A stretch of 64,000 bases of DNA from Oleispira sp963933055 (GCA_963933055.1 CAWVSY010000002.1:1-64000); one strand, 5' to 3'; counted from the first letter of the stretch, positions 42,542 through 53,700 are shown. A program made the numbers and translations. The notes: generated by a model not told the origin, from the letters alone.

Positions 42542-45500
42542 TCACTTGCTACTTGTTTCGCCGTTTAAAACATCTAAACGCCTAAGCGCCACTTGATAGT
42601 AAGCAACCGGAAGCACTAACAAAGTAAGAATCACAACGCTGATCATGCCACCTAACATAGGCGCTGCAATGCGGCTCATTACCTCTGAGCCAACCCCTGT
42701 GCCGTACATCACAGGTATCAAGCCTGCGATGGTAGCTAATGCGGTCATCATCACAGGGCGTACTCGGTTTACCGCACCATGCAAGATACTCTGCTGTAAT
42801 GCTTGCTGACCTTGAGGCTTATCATCCAGCAGCGCTTGTTTAAGATACTGCAGCATAATTACTCCGGTCTCTGCTGCAACACCCGCCAAAGCGATAAAAC
42901 CAACCCCCACCGCTACCGAAAAATTAAACTGGTAATACAACATCATTAAAATACCGCCGACTAATCCCATTGGTAAGGTTAATAAAATCAGTGCAACGTC
43001 ACGGGCATTTCGGAAATTCAAATACAATAATAAAATAATAATCCCGAGAGTTAACGGCACCACATAACTGAGTTTTTCTTTTGCCCGCTGCATGTATTCA
43101 TATTGCCCCGCCCAACGAATGGCATAACCAGCAGGTAAATTAAATTCACCACTGGCTAATTTATCGGCCAAAATCTGCTGAGCATTTATTACATAACTTC
43201 CAATATCAATGGCGTTCTCACCACGGCTTTCAATATCGATATACGTCCAACCGTTAATACGCGCGTTTTCACTTTTTATCATCGGCGGGCCATCTTCAAT
43301 ACGAATAGTAGCAACATCACCTAACGTAATATAATAGCCCGTTCCATTCTTAGACGGAGTAATGATCGGTAAGCGTGCAAGTTGCTCTGGCGAGTCACGA
43401 TAATGCTGCGGGTAACGCAAGTTAATCGGATAACGTTTATCCCCTTCGACCGATTCCGCAATATTTTTCCCACCAATCGCACTGCTAATGATTTGCTGAA
43501 CGTCTTTAATGCTCATGCCATGTTGCGCAGCCTGACGACGCTGTATATCAATTTTAATATAACGTCCTCCTGCAACTCTTTCTGAATAAACAGAAGCCGT
43601 ACCTTTTACCTCGGCCAATATTTGCTCAAGCTGCTGACCGATTTGTTGAATAACCGCCAAGTCAGTGCCAGAAACTTTAATCCCTACGGGGGTTTTAATT
43701 CCCGTCGCTAACATATCAATACGGGTTTTAATCGGCATCACCCAAGCATTAGTTAAGCCTGGAAATTGAATTAACTGATCAAATTCTTTGCGCAAATCTT
43801 GGCTGGTTAATCCTTCACGCCACTGATCTTTAGGTTTGAGCTTAATGAAGGTTTCGATCATCGTCAGCGGTGCTGCATCGGTTGCGGTATCGGCGCGGCC
43901 AATCTTGCCAAACACATGCTCAACTTCAGGCACGGTTGCGATTAATTTGTCTGTTTGCTGCAAAATTTCCCGAGCCTTACCGACAGACAGCGCGGCATAA
44001 GTGGTGGGCATATACATTAGATCACCTTCGTCTAAATCTGGCATAAACTCACTGCCGATTTTCGTCGCTGGATACAAGCTTGCTATCACGATCAATAGCG
44101 CAATGCTTAATGTTGTTTTGGGGAATTTAAGAGCGCTATTCAATAGCGGCTTATAAGCGGCTATTAATAAGCGATTGAGTGGGTTTTTATGTTCACTAAG
44201 AATGTTACCGCGAATAAAATACCCCATTAATACAGGCACCAAAGTAATTGCTAAAATCGCAGCCGCCGCCATGGCGTAGGTTTTAGTGAACGCCAATGGG
44301 GAAAAGAGTTTTCCTTCTTGAGCTTCTAAAGTAAATACCGGTAAAAAACTCACGGTAATAATCAACAGACTGAAAAATAAGGAAGGGCCAACTTCACTTG
44401 CCGCCCGACTCACGACCTGCCAGCGATTAACATCGGTTAATGGCTGCCCCTTTTCTAAAGAACGCTCCATATGTTTGTGCATATTTTCGATCATAACAAT
44501 GGCGCCATCAATCATCGCCCCAATGGCAATAGCAATACCGGCGAGCGACATGATGTTTGCATTCAAACCTTGCAAGTACATAACAATAAACGCCATCAAG
44601 ATACCAATTGGCAAACTAATAATGGCAACCAATGAAGAGCGCACATGGAATAAAAACAAAATACAGGCCAAAGCAACCATGATGAGTTCTTCCGTTAGCT
44701 TCTCCCATAAATTGTCGATAGCGGCACCGATTAAATCAGAGCGATCATAGACCGTGACTACCTCGATGCCTTCAGGTAAACCTGCTTTTAACTGGGTTAA
44801 TTTTTCTTTCACTCCTTCAATTGTTTTTTGAGCATTTTCACCAGATCGCATCACCACAATGCCACCCACAACTTCGCCTTGACCATCAAGTTCACTGATA
44901 CCTCGACGCATCTGTGGGCCTTCGACAATATTAGCGATATCACTGAGAAATAATGGTTGGCCATTAGCCAGCCATTTATTCGTCAATGTATTGCCCGTCA
45001 TGCCAAGCGGTATATTTTTTAGGTCTTCGATACTTGAAATATAACCAGTAGCGCGAATCATATATTCCGCTTCGGCCATCTCGATCACCGACGCTCCGAC
45101 TTCTTGATTGCCTTGCTCTATCGCTGTTTGCACTAACGATAATGGAATACCATAAGCCCGTAATTTATGCGGATCTACTTGCACCTGATATTGCTTCACC
45201 ATGCCACCAACGGCAGCAACTTCTGAAACACCCGCGACGGTTTGTAATTCGTATTTTAAAAACCAATCTTGCAGCGAGCGTAACTCTGCTAAGTCTAATT
45301 GACCCGTTGTATCGGTTAGCGCATAAATAAAGATCCAACCAACGCCTGTAGCATCTGGACCAAGTTGAGGCTTCGCGCTGGCAGGAAGTGTATCGGTGAC
45401 TTGACTTAAATATTCTAGAACTCGGCTTCGCGCCCAATACAAATCGGTATCATCATCAAAAATAATATAGACATAAGAATCACCAAAGAATGAAAATCCG

Positions 45501-45748
45501 CGTACGGTTTTCGCACCAGGAACAGACAGCATAGCCGTCGTTAAAGGATAAGTGACTTGGTCTTGTACTACTTGTGGCGCTTGCCCTGGATAAGAGGTTT
45601 TGATAATAACCTGTACATCTGATAAATCTGGAATAGCATCTACTGCAGTATTTTTTACAGCAAAACCACCCGCAATAATAATCAGTGCGGTGATTAAAAG
45701 AACCCAGAGACGATGGTGAATCGACCAGTGAATAATTTTAGTAATCAT
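42542..45748 (-). CDS. cusA: CusA-type copper/silver RND efflux pump
   Basis: A 1068-residue inner-membrane pump with 12 helices and two large periplasmic loops. It matches the Cu/Ag branch: IPDLSDVQVIIKTSYPGQAP at residues 39-58, VMPIKTRIDMLATGIKTPVGIKVSG in the periplasmic cleft (the methionine-bearing metal path), and proton-relay GAMIDGAIVMIEN in helix 4. It expels monovalent metal through CusB and an outer-membrane channel. The cusB gene overlaps its start by 4 bp. No cusC/tolC-like or cusF gene is adjacent. Confidence 0.93.
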   Translation of the reverse strand: MITKIIHWSIHHRLWVLLITALIIIAGGFAVKNTAVDAIPDLSDVQVIIKTSYPGQAPQVVQDQVTYPLTTAMLSVPGAKTVRGFSFFGDSYVYIIFDDDTDLYWARSRVLEYLSQVTDTLPASAKPQLGPDATGVGWIFIYALTDTTGQLDLAELRSLQDWFLKYELQTVAGVSEVAAVGGMVKQYQVQVDPHKLRAYGIPLSLVQTAIEQGNQEVGASVIEMAEAEYMIRATGYISSIEDLKNIPLGMTGNTLTNKWLANGQPLFLSDIANIVEGPQMRRGISELDGQGEVVGGIVVMRSGENAQKTIEGVKEKLTQLKAGLPEGIEVVTVYDRSDLIGAAIDNLWEKLTEELIMVALACILFLFHVRSSLVAIISLPIGILMAFIVMYLQGLNANIMSLAGIAIAIGAMIDGAIVMIENMHKHMERSLEKGQPLTDVNRWQVVSRAASEVGPSLFFSLLIITVSFLPVFTLEAQEGKLFSPLAFTKTYAMAAAAILAITLVPVLMGYFIRGNILSEHKNPLNRLLIAAYKPLLNSALKFPKTTLSIALLIVIASLYPATKIGSEFMPDLDEGDLMYMPTTYAALSVGKAREILQQTDKLIATVPEVEHVFGKIGRADTATDAAPLTMIETFIKLKPKDQWREGLTSQDLRKEFDQLIQFPGLTNAWVMPIKTRIDMLATGIKTPVGIKVSGTDLAVIQQIGQQLEQILAEVKGTASVYSERVAGGRYIKIDIQRRQAAQHGMSIKDVQQIISSAIGGKNIAESVEGDKRYPINLRYPQHYRDSPEQLARLPIITPSKNGTGYYITLGDVATIRIEDGPPMIKSENARINGWTYIDIESRGENAIDIGSYVINAQQILADKLASGEFNLPAGYAIRWAGQYEYMQRAKEKLSYVVPLTLGIIILLLYLNFRNARDVALILLTLPMGLVGGILMMLYYQFNFSVAVGVGFIALAGVAAETGVIMLQYLKQALLDDKPQGQQALQQSILHGAVNRVRPVMMTALATIAGLIPVMYGTGVGSEVMSRIAAPMLGGMISVVILTLLVLPVAYYQVALRRLDVLNGETSSK

Positions 45749-47067
45749 TCGTGACTCTCCATTTCAGAAGAACCCATTTCAGAAGAACTCAATTCTGTAG
45801 CATCCATGCGCTGCAAGTCAGAATCAATATTTGATTCAGAATCAATTAAAAATTGCGCACGGATAACAACATTATCTCCTGCTTCTAGGCCTGATAATAT
45901 CTCAACCTGCTGATTAAAGAAGCGTCCTGTTTTAACCGCGACTGACTTAAAATAATGAATACTTTCATTTGTATTCATACCTTGCGAATCATCTTTCCCA
46001 GCCACAGACATCACAACTCGAGTTTCCTGCTGAGTACGGATAAGCGCTGAGCTTGGGATTACTAACGTCTTTTTAGATAAACGAATATCTCCCTTAAGAT
46101 TCATCCACATATTGGGCTTTAATAACTGCTTGGTATTATCAACCAATAAGCGCAAACTTAATGTGCGTAAAGCTTCATTGAGGGTTGGTCGAATATAATC
46201 AAGCGTGCCCTGCCATACTTGCGTTGGCATTAAATCCGTCGTCAGCGCCCATTCAATACTGCCCGGATACTGGCTTAACCAAGCACCTTGGCGATGATCA
46301 ATTTCCGCCTCTACAACAACGCGATCAAAACCGGCTAACGATAGAATAAGATTTTCAGGTTTTACATACATGCCCTCAGTAATTTCAAGCTTTTCGATAA
46401 AACCATCTTGTGCAGCATAAAAGGAAGTGACTTGATTGACGCGCTTACTGCGCTTGAGTTGCGCAATAACTTTCTTATCAACCCGTAACGATTTAAGACG
46501 ATTTTTTGCTGCTCGAATTAAATTGTCATTCTGTGCATTAATTGCCCGTAAATAATCTTCTTGGGCACTGATCAGCTCTAACGAATACAAACCGTATAAA
46601 GCTTGGCCTTTTTTAACTTTTTCGCCAACATCGGTGACATATAACTTCTCTACCCAACCACTGGCCCTTGCATGCATATGCACCAAGTCTTCTTTAGCGT
46701 ATTGAACGCGACCACTGCTGATAAAATTTAGCTCTGGTTGAACCCACTTAGCTAAGGCTGTTTTTATACCGAGGTTATTACTGATAGCGGCGGATATTTT
46801 GACGACTCCAGCACTCATATTTGAAGCAGCCGCATTAGAACTGGCATAAACAGGCACCAAGTCCATTCCCATAGGAGACTTCCCTGGCTGATCTCGACGA
46901 AAATTAGCATCCATCGGCGCTACCCAATAAAGCACGTCAGGCTCAGCAGTGCTATTAATAATGGCGGCCTCTTTAGCAGGCAAAAAAACTGAAAAATGAT
47001 CGGGCATAATGGCTAAAATCGATAGGGTAATGATCCCACCGAATAACATAGATAATAAAATTTTCAT
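45745..47067 (-). CDS. cusB: CusB-type RND periplasmic adaptor
   Basis: A 440-residue membrane-fusion protein. After an N-terminal helix (GGIITLSILAIMPD) a heavy-metal-binding (YHS-like) motif VLYWVAPMDANFRRDQPGKSPMGMDLVPVY (residues 45-74) supplies methionines as in CusB. Barrel-hybrid and alpha-hairpin segments follow (HARASGWVEKLYVTDVGEKVKKGQ), and the C-terminus is MESHE. It links CusA to the outer-membrane channel and hands over Cu(I)/Ag(I). Confidence 0.93.
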   Translation of the reverse strand: MKILLSMLFGGIITLSILAIMPDHFSVFLPAKEAAIINSTAEPDVLYWVAPMDANFRRDQPGKSPMGMDLVPVYASSNAAASNMSAGVVKISAAISNNLGIKTALAKWVQPELNFISSGRVQYAKEDLVHMHARASGWVEKLYVTDVGEKVKKGQALYGLYSLELISAQEDYLRAINAQNDNLIRAAKNRLKSLRVDKKVIAQLKRSKRVNQVTSFYAAQDGFIEKLEITEGMYVKPENLILSLAGFDRVVVEAEIDHRQGAWLSQYPGSIEWALTTDLMPTQVWQGTLDYIRPTLNEALRTLSLRLLVDNTKQLLKPNMWMNLKGDIRLSKKTLVIPSSALIRTQQETRVVMSVAGKDDSQGMNTNESIHYFKSVAVKTGRFFNQQVEILSGLEAGDNVVIRAQFLIDSESNIDSDLQRMDATELSSSEMGSSEMESHE

Positions 47068-47167
47068 GATGTTTCTCTAATACACGACAAGCCGAACATT
47101 CAGCTTATACTTAAAAATATAAGGTTAAGTTAATGCAATTGCTTAACCCGTTAAATATTTGTCTGTA

Positions 47168-47552
47168 TTAAACGATCGGAGGTCGAAAGAGTGCTGAACT
47201 TATTTGATGGGGAAAACCCAGTTGCGAGTAGCTATTTGCTTGCTCGTTATAGGTAAAAGAAGAGGTTACATCTTGCGTAAGAAAAGGCACTGATGCGGAG
47301 CCACTGCTATCAGGGCAAGAACAATCATGCTGGTTGGTGATGGTTGGCGAATCGCAGCAGTCCATGTTGTTAGAAGCATCTATTTCGGCAGAAGGCACCA
47401 TTTGGTGGCAAGGAGATACATGGCTTGTTTCCGCCTTTTGCATTGTGCAAATATCGGCTAGCCCCCCCCCATGCCTGCCCGATAAAGGACAGTAACAAGC
47501 TGAGCACAAGGCTCTTTATGCTAATGGGATGCGTGCGCAAATAAGATGTCAT
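47168..47552 (-). pseudogene. Cys/His-rich exported protein split by a G9 tract
   Basis: Two overlapping frames make one sensible protein if a single G is removed. The first (from 47552) gives a signal peptide, ISIKSLVLSLLLSFIGQAWGG; the second, ending at 47168, continues LADICTMQKAETSH and has HVSPCHQM, NNMDCCDSP, NQHDCSCPDS and a proline-ended tail. The break falls in nine C on the plus strand (47462-47470). With eight, the frames fuse to about 127 residues; with ten, a TAG follows. It lies 100 bp upstream of cusB on the same strand, so a periplasmic copper-binding helper is likely. Slipped-strand variation or a sequencing error are both possible. Confidence 0.68.
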
Positions 47553-47591
47553 TACTCTAGAATACGCTAGTGGGTAAAAACGTCAATCGAC

Positions 47592-47618
47592 CAAGCTAGA
47601 TAATCCCTTTCTAGCTTG
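47592..47618 (-). terminator. Hairpin between hmp and the Cys/His-rich gene
   Basis: CAAGCTAGA (47592-47600) pairs with TCTAGCTTG (47610-47618), 9 bp. On the minus strand a T5 run lies about 10 bp further, so termination after hmp is plausible but not ideal. Confidence 0.5.
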
Positions 47619-47632
47619 ATGCCTTTTATGCT

Positions 47633-48820
47633 TTAAAAGCTTTCGTGAGGCCCGAATACTTCGTAGTGAATGTAATCATTCTCTACGCCTAGCGTTACCA
47701 ATTGCTGCTTGGCAAACTGCATAAAACTCACAGGGCCACATAGATAAAAGTCAGCTTCTATTAACGGTAATTGATCTGCAATGGTGCTTATGTCCATAAA
47801 TCCATGCAGCGCAGACTCAGCACTTTCTGATTTATACCAAATGTGGTTGATGACCTTACCTTGTTGAGCAAGATCAGTTTGTCGCTTCTTAAACGAATGT
47901 TGCGCCACATTTTCACAAGCATGCAAAAAGAATATATCCGCGGTATCGCTCTGCTTTTTTGCGACCAAACTTTCGAGCATCGCTTGCATAGGCGTTAAAC
48001 CAACCCCTGCTGAAATTAATACCTTAGGTTTAGCATTCTCTTGCAGATAAAAGTCGCCAGCCGGAGCGTATAGGGTTACTTCATCGCCTAGCCTTAAGCC
48101 ATCGTGCAAATAGTTCGATACAATGCCTGGCGTACCGACAATTTCACGCTTCACTGATATGCGGTAACTTTCACCATTGGCTTTATCCGATAGTGAATAT
48201 TGGCGAATCTCCTTAAATTCACTGTGCTTAGGCTGAACTTCAATACCAATATATTGCCCAGGTTGGTAATCAATAACAGCGTTACCATCGACGGGTTCAA
48301 AGACTAAACTTTTTACCAGCTCAGACTCGATACGCTTCTCAACCAGAATAAATTGTCGACCGCCTTTCCAGCCACCGACTAATTCTTCGCGCTGCTGATA
48401 AAGCTCACTTTCACGATGAATAAAAATAGCGGCGAGCGCCTGATATGCCGCCGTCCAAGCATCTTCGACTTCTTTAGTGAACTGCTCTGGCACTAACTCA
48501 CGCAAGGTTTCGATTAAATGATGCCCTACTAAATCATAATGCGCTGGCTGAATGTTAAGGCTGGTATGCTTTTGTGCAATACGCTCAACCATCGTTAATA
48601 GCTGCTCAACATTATCAAGATTTTTAGCGTAAGCCGCGATGGCCGAAAATAAAGCAAATGATTGTTTACCAGACGCTTGATTACTCATGTTGAAAATATT
48701 TTGTGCTTCTGGATTGTGGGTAAATAAACGATTATAAAAATAGTCGGTAATTGCTGGCCCTGATGCTTCTAATAATGGCACCGTGCTTTTTACTAATTCT
48801 ATTTGATCATTATTTAACAT
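47633..48820 (-). CDS. hmp: Nitric oxide dioxygenase, flavohaemoglobin
   Basis: A 395-residue fusion. Residues 1-140 are a globin (proximal His in IAQKHTSLNIQPAHYDLVG), residues 150-255 an FAD-binding reductase domain (IRQYSLSDKANGESYRISVKR), and the rest an NAD domain (LISAGVGLTPMQAML, FYLCGPVSFM). It converts NO plus O2 to nitrate. It is divergent from norR, with a sigma-54 promoter and two NorR sites between. The gene has the standard length. Confidence 0.95.
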   Translation of the reverse strand: MLNNDQIELVKSTVPLLEASGPAITDYFYNRLFTHNPEAQNIFNMSNQASGKQSFALFSAIAAYAKNLDNVEQLLTMVERIAQKHTSLNIQPAHYDLVGHHLIETLRELVPEQFTKEVEDAWTAAYQALAAIFIHRESELYQQREELVGGWKGGRQFILVEKRIESELVKSLVFEPVDGNAVIDYQPGQYIGIEVQPKHSEFKEIRQYSLSDKANGESYRISVKREIVGTPGIVSNYLHDGLRLGDEVTLYAPAGDFYLQENAKPKVLISAGVGLTPMQAMLESLVAKKQSDTADIFFLHACENVAQHSFKKRQTDLAQQGKVINHIWYKSESAESALHGFMDISTIADQLPLIEADFYLCGPVSFMQFAKQQLVTLGVENDYIHYEVFGPHESF

Positions 48821-48913
48821 GATGTCTACTTCTCTTTGATTTTTTGGATATCTGGATTGCTATCAATATTAAAGGGCTTCGCCAATACCTTCTGCATTCA
48901 CTATCTAAGCTAT

Positions 48914-48929
48914 TGCGAAGAGTATGCCA
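48914..48929 (-). promoter_or_regulatory. Sigma-54 promoter of hmp
   Basis: The minus strand reads TGGCATACTCTTCGCA (48929 to 48914), GG and GC correctly 10 bp apart; the -12 has TCGC in place of TTGC. Start near 48903, about 80 bp before the hmp ATG. Confidence 0.65.
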
Positions 48930-48982
48930 ACTAATAATATTCATATATTTCAATAACTTACGAATATTAAAATTAAATATAA

Positions 48983-49019
48983 GTCAAAATGACTCAGATA
49001 ATATTAGAGTCATTTTGAC
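48983..49019. promoter_or_regulatory. Two NorR binding sites
   Basis: GTCAAAATGAC (48983-48993) and GTCATTTTGAC (49009-49019) both match the NorR core GTCA-N3-TGAC exactly, 26 bp centre to centre. They lie upstream of the hmp sigma-54 promoter and before norR, fitting enhancer sites and possible autocontrol. E. coli has three; a third was not found. Confidence 0.82.
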
Positions 49020-49079
49020 TCTTTTGTGCTATATTGATTTTATCTTTTACTCTGTAATTAGCATTGAGACACAATCATA

Positions 49080-50696
49080 ATGGCGAATATTTCTTACTCT
49101 TCTCTAATTGAATTAGCGATCGATCTAAGCAGCGGCTTAATCAACAAAGATAGATTTGAACGCCTATTAACGACGGTACGCAAAACAGTATCCTGCGATG
49201 CCGTGGTCTTACTTGCTCGCCAAGGAGACCGCCTTAAACCTTTGGCATTGCAAGGTCTAAGCTCTGATACATTAGGTCGTCGCTTTGAGATTGACCAGCA
49301 TCCTCGCTTTCAGCATATCTGCACAAGCAAAACCCCGGTACGCTTTGAAAGTGATAGCCCTTTACCTGATCCTTATGATGGATTATTGCTCGCCATGGAA
49401 GGTGATCTACCCGTTCACTCTTGCATGGGCCTGCCACTGTTATTTGAAGGCTCTTTAATTGGCCTACTCACCCTTGATAGCCTCACGCCTAATAGTTTTG
49501 ATGATATCCCTCAGCGCACGCTCGATATTATTTCCGCCATGTCAGCAGCAACGTTAAAAACCGCCCTAACCCTAGAATTATTAGAGCAACATGCATCTCA
49601 TAGCCGCCAAGTGGTTGCCGAATTAACCCACGAAGCCTTACTCAAAGATGGTGGTGAGTTGATTGGGAATAGTGCGGTAATGAGAAAGTTAAAAAAAGAA
49701 ATTCAGATTGTGGCGCAGTCCGATTTTACGGCCTTAATTTCTGGCGAAACGGGCGTCGGTAAAGAGTTAGTTGCCAGAACGCTGCACCAGCAATCTAGCC
49801 GCAGTGAAGGACCCTTGGTTTATGTTAACTGCGCCGCACTGCCAGAAAATTTAATTGAAAGTGAGCTCTTTGGTCATCGCAAAGGGGCTTTTACGGGCGC
49901 AAATGAAAACCGCTCAGGTAAATTCACCATCGCAGATGGTGGCACTTTATTTCTTGATGAAATTGGCGAAATTCCTCTAGCCGTACAAAGCAAGTTATTG
50001 CGGGCATTACAAAGCCAAGAAATTCAGGCCGTAGGGCAAGATAAAACTCATACCGTTAATGTGCGAATTATCGCAGCGACCAATAGAAATTTAGCGCAAG
50101 AAGTTGACGCAGGGAATTTTCGTTCTGACCTATATCATCGCTTAACGGCTTATCCCATCTTGGTTCCATCGTTACGCGAACGCGATAATGATATAGGATT
50201 GCTAGCAGAGTATTTTATTGAACAGACACGGCGCAAGCTCGGCATACAGCAAATAAAATTTGCAGCTGACGTGACTCAGTATTTAAAACAATACGATTGG
50301 CCCGGCAATATTCGCGAACTTGAACATACAATTAATCGTGCAGCCTTAAAAGCTAAGAGCCATACACTGAGTAGCGGCTTTGCAGAAACAGAAGTTGTAA
50401 CCATTGAGTTGTCTCATATCGGGCCGCTTACCCATACTTTAACTGCAAGTAGTACCTTAAGCGCTGACCACCACACATTAGTATCAGCGGAAGTGCCTAG
50501 TGTAGGTTTGCCAGCGCTGGAGCTCGGTATAAAATCAGCAACCGAAGATTTCCAACGCCAGCTCATTAGCAACGCATTAAAGCAATACCAAGGTAATTGG
50601 TCTGCGGCTGCCCGAGCATTAAAAACAGATCGAGCAAACTTAAACCGTATGGCTAAACGCCTTGGCATTAGTATCGTTAAAACGATACATACCTAA
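49080..50696 (+). CDS. norR: NO-sensing sigma-54 activator NorR
   Basis: A 538-residue enhancer-binding protein. Residues 1-165 are a GAF domain that holds a mononuclear iron to sense NO; residues about 190-425 are AAA+ with Walker A ISGETGVGKELVART, the sigma-54 loop RKGAFTGANENRSGKF and Walker B GGTLFLDEIGE; the C-terminus has a Fis-type HTH (GNWSAAARALKTDRANLNRMAKRLG). It should activate hmp through the two GTCA-N3-TGAC sites. A 40-residue Ser/Thr-rich linker precedes the HTH. Confidence 0.93.
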   Translation: MANISYSSLIELAIDLSSGLINKDRFERLLTTVRKTVSCDAVVLLARQGDRLKPLALQGLSSDTLGRRFEIDQHPRFQHICTSKTPVRFESDSPLPDPYDGLLLAMEGDLPVHSCMGLPLLFEGSLIGLLTLDSLTPNSFDDIPQRTLDIISAMSAATLKTALTLELLEQHASHSRQVVAELTHEALLKDGGELIGNSAVMRKLKKEIQIVAQSDFTALISGETGVGKELVARTLHQQSSRSEGPLVYVNCAALPENLIESELFGHRKGAFTGANENRSGKFTIADGGTLFLDEIGEIPLAVQSKLLRALQSQEIQAVGQDKTHTVNVRIIAATNRNLAQEVDAGNFRSDLYHRLTAYPILVPSLRERDNDIGLLAEYFIEQTRRKLGIQQIKFAADVTQYLKQYDWPGNIRELEHTINRAALKAKSHTLSSGFAETEVVTIELSHIGPLTHTLTASSTLSADHHTLVSAEVPSVGLPALELGIKSATEDFQRQLISNALKQYQGNWSAAARALKTDRANLNRMAKRLGISIVKTIHT

Positions 50697-50750
50697 TACG
50701 CTAAATACCCCTGAATGCATTACATTTTGGATACTTCATATTCAACATCC

Positions 50751-53700
50751 TTATTTTTTAGTGCTGTATTCAGTTTCTAAGGCTCTCAATTGAGTTGAAA
50801 TTTCTTTCATCTTGTCATGAGTTTTTAAGTCGATATCAATTTTTCGATCCATTGATCTTACGATAGGAAAAATACTATTTTCCATGGTATCCGCCAAAGC
50901 CTTTAATACTTTATCCAAACCAGGAACAGGTTGATTTATGACTTCTACTTTTGGAGCGGCTTGTCTTGAAGATTGCTCAGCAATCAGCTTCATTCCTGAA
51001 GAGACAATTGATGTAAATTGATTAATGGATTGATTCAAACCCTGCAATTGCTCAATACTGGCAGTTTCGTACGGTTGCTCTTCACTTCTACGAAGTACTT
51101 CTGCTTCCAGACGCTGCTGCTTATCTTGCGCACGTAGTTGATTGGAAAGTTCAGCATTCTCACTGAGCGATTTTACACCACCAACAAGATCAACCAACTG
51201 CCCAATTACCTTGCCACCAACATCGGCATCGTCGCCTCCCATGGCTTTATTACGCACAAAGTCAGACTTTATTTTAGCCCAACGCGCCGCTTCTTCTTCT
51301 GTCATCTCGCCGCGTAGTTCTGCAAGCTTCAATAAGTTTTCTTCAGAACCATTGGTTAATAACTGCGATTCACCCACATAATGATCAGCGATCATTTGCA
51401 TCAGTTCATCGTGATTCATTACAGAAGATACCTTCTCTGCCATCTTATTCATATTACGGTAACTACCCTGTAATCTAAATGATGGCTCAGTACGGTATTC
51501 ATCCGATTGCGCGGCCGAAGCAATGTACTGCTGGTTAATTTTTAAAACGACGTCTTGAATCACAAACAACTTCTTCAATACAGCCGTTATCTCATTCAGT
51601 TCAGCACTGCTATATTGATGACTTAAATCTGTACTCGCAATATTTTCACCATTAATCATCCGTACAATTTTATACAGATCATTTAAGTCTCGCGTTGCTA
51701 ATGGCGCTAGAACTGAATTGGAGGTCATACAGTTTTCCACATAGCTGAGCGCGAACTGCTCATCCATACCGCCTAAAATATCACCTAGGTTGTAAATATC
51801 AGCACGGTTAGCCAACATATCAGGGACTTGGAATGCTTCGCCAGTTTCGGTATAAGGGTTACCCGCCATCACGACACAGAATTTTTTACCACGCATATCA
51901 TAAGTTTTAGACTTGCCTTTCCAAATACCTTCAATACGACGAGTGCCGTCACATAATGAGATGAACTTTTGCAAGAATTCTGGGTGCGTATGCTGAATAT
52001 CATCAAGATACAGCATTACGTTACTGCCCATTTCTAAACCTAAATTTAGTTTTTCTAATTCTTGTCGAGCCGTCGCATTCGGTGCTTGTTCGGGATCCAA
52101 TGATAAAACGTCATGGCCTAATGAAGGGCAATTAATCTTCATAAAGATTAACCCCAAACGACTTGCGACATATTCCATCAAGGTTGTTTTACCGTAACCC
52201 GGTGGAGAAATCATCATCAACAAACCCATTAAGTCAGAGCGCTTATTCTCACCCAAGGTACCCATTTGCTTCGCTAAGTTATCACCGATTAATGGCAGGT
52301 AAGATTCATTAATTAAACGGTTACGTACGAACGAACTTAAAGGTTTGGGCTTAAAAGATTCTAAGCCTAATAAATCTCTTTCTTCTTCGATAATCGATTG
52401 ACGCATTTCATGATAATGATGAAAGCCAACTACAATACGATTTTTGTGGTCATCTAAACGCTGTAAAAACTCATCAACGGCCAGCGTAAGGGTTTGCTTA
52501 TCAATTCTAGGGTGATCACCTAACAAACCACTGATGGTTAATTCTGTATCTACTTCTGTTGGGCGGCGCTCGATTCTGCCTTCAGCATTAATCATCGCCA
52601 CGGCTTCAGGAATGTATCGCTCTAGATCTGCTAACCCTTTGCCTTCGACCAAAGCAGAAAGCCAAGAGTGGCTTAGAATCCAACGCTGTGCGACTTTCCC
52701 TTTCAGTTTATCTAAAGTCGCATGCAGCTGACGCCACGAAGCATCACTTAAAGAATGCTTAAGTTCATTAACCAACTGCTGTGCGTATTTACTGCCAATA
52801 AATTCAATACGATCACGACTTAATTCATGCACTAAATAATCGGCACTGCGACGAACATCACTGGCTAATATAGGCAATTCATAATGTGTAAAAAAGTCAT
52901 CGAATGCTTTGCTTATTTCGCTATGCAGTAATTGAATCGCTTTATTATTATTAAAAATTTCCTTCATCTGAAACGCTGACTGTGCGCGTTCGTGCCAGCC
53001 TTGTGATTGCTGCTTCAATTTTAGTAGATTAGTATCAGCATCTCGCTCTAAGTGCTGAAGGTTGGCCCAAAAAACCTGAGCCAAACCACGGCTTAATGGA
53101 TCAAACTTTAATTGGTCAGCACTGTCTAGCGCAGGTAATAATTTTTGCAGTAATAAAACAGCATCGTGATCATGAATACCTTTTTCATAACCTTCTTTAT
53201 AGCGCGGATTGGCAAAATCACGGACAAGACCCTGTAGTTTTTTTTCATCCAGCAGTGCATGATTAAGCAACTCATTACTTAACTCATCGGTATTATTATC
53301 AGCCGCATCTAAGATCAATGCGACAAGATATTCACTGCGATAAACCTCTGGGCTTTCAGACTCAAGTGCCATTTCCCAAAAAGGCCTTAGCTCTAAGAGG
53401 TCTGTACGGGTCAACTGTTCAAAATAATCAGTACCCGTTAAGTGAATATTTAACTCACCTTCACGCGGCACAATGGTAAGATCCAATTCTTGCGTATTAA
53501 CACTGAATTTATGACGTGGTCCCAACTTAATAACGTTGCCGCCATTTTCATAAATATCCGTTTTATCTCTTAGCGAGCGTAATGCTTGCTCTTTTATCGA
53601 TTTAAAACGCGATTCAATATCGTCTGCTTTAACCGCATTATCTAACTCACGTAAGCGCTCAACCATCTCTCCCGTTTTAAGCACCAATGAATCTGACGCG

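Noticed and set aside
47123..47148. GGTTAAG/CTTAACC hairpin between the Cys/His-rich gene and cusB
   Set aside because: Only 7 AT-rich pairs with a long loop and a weak T run; may be chance.
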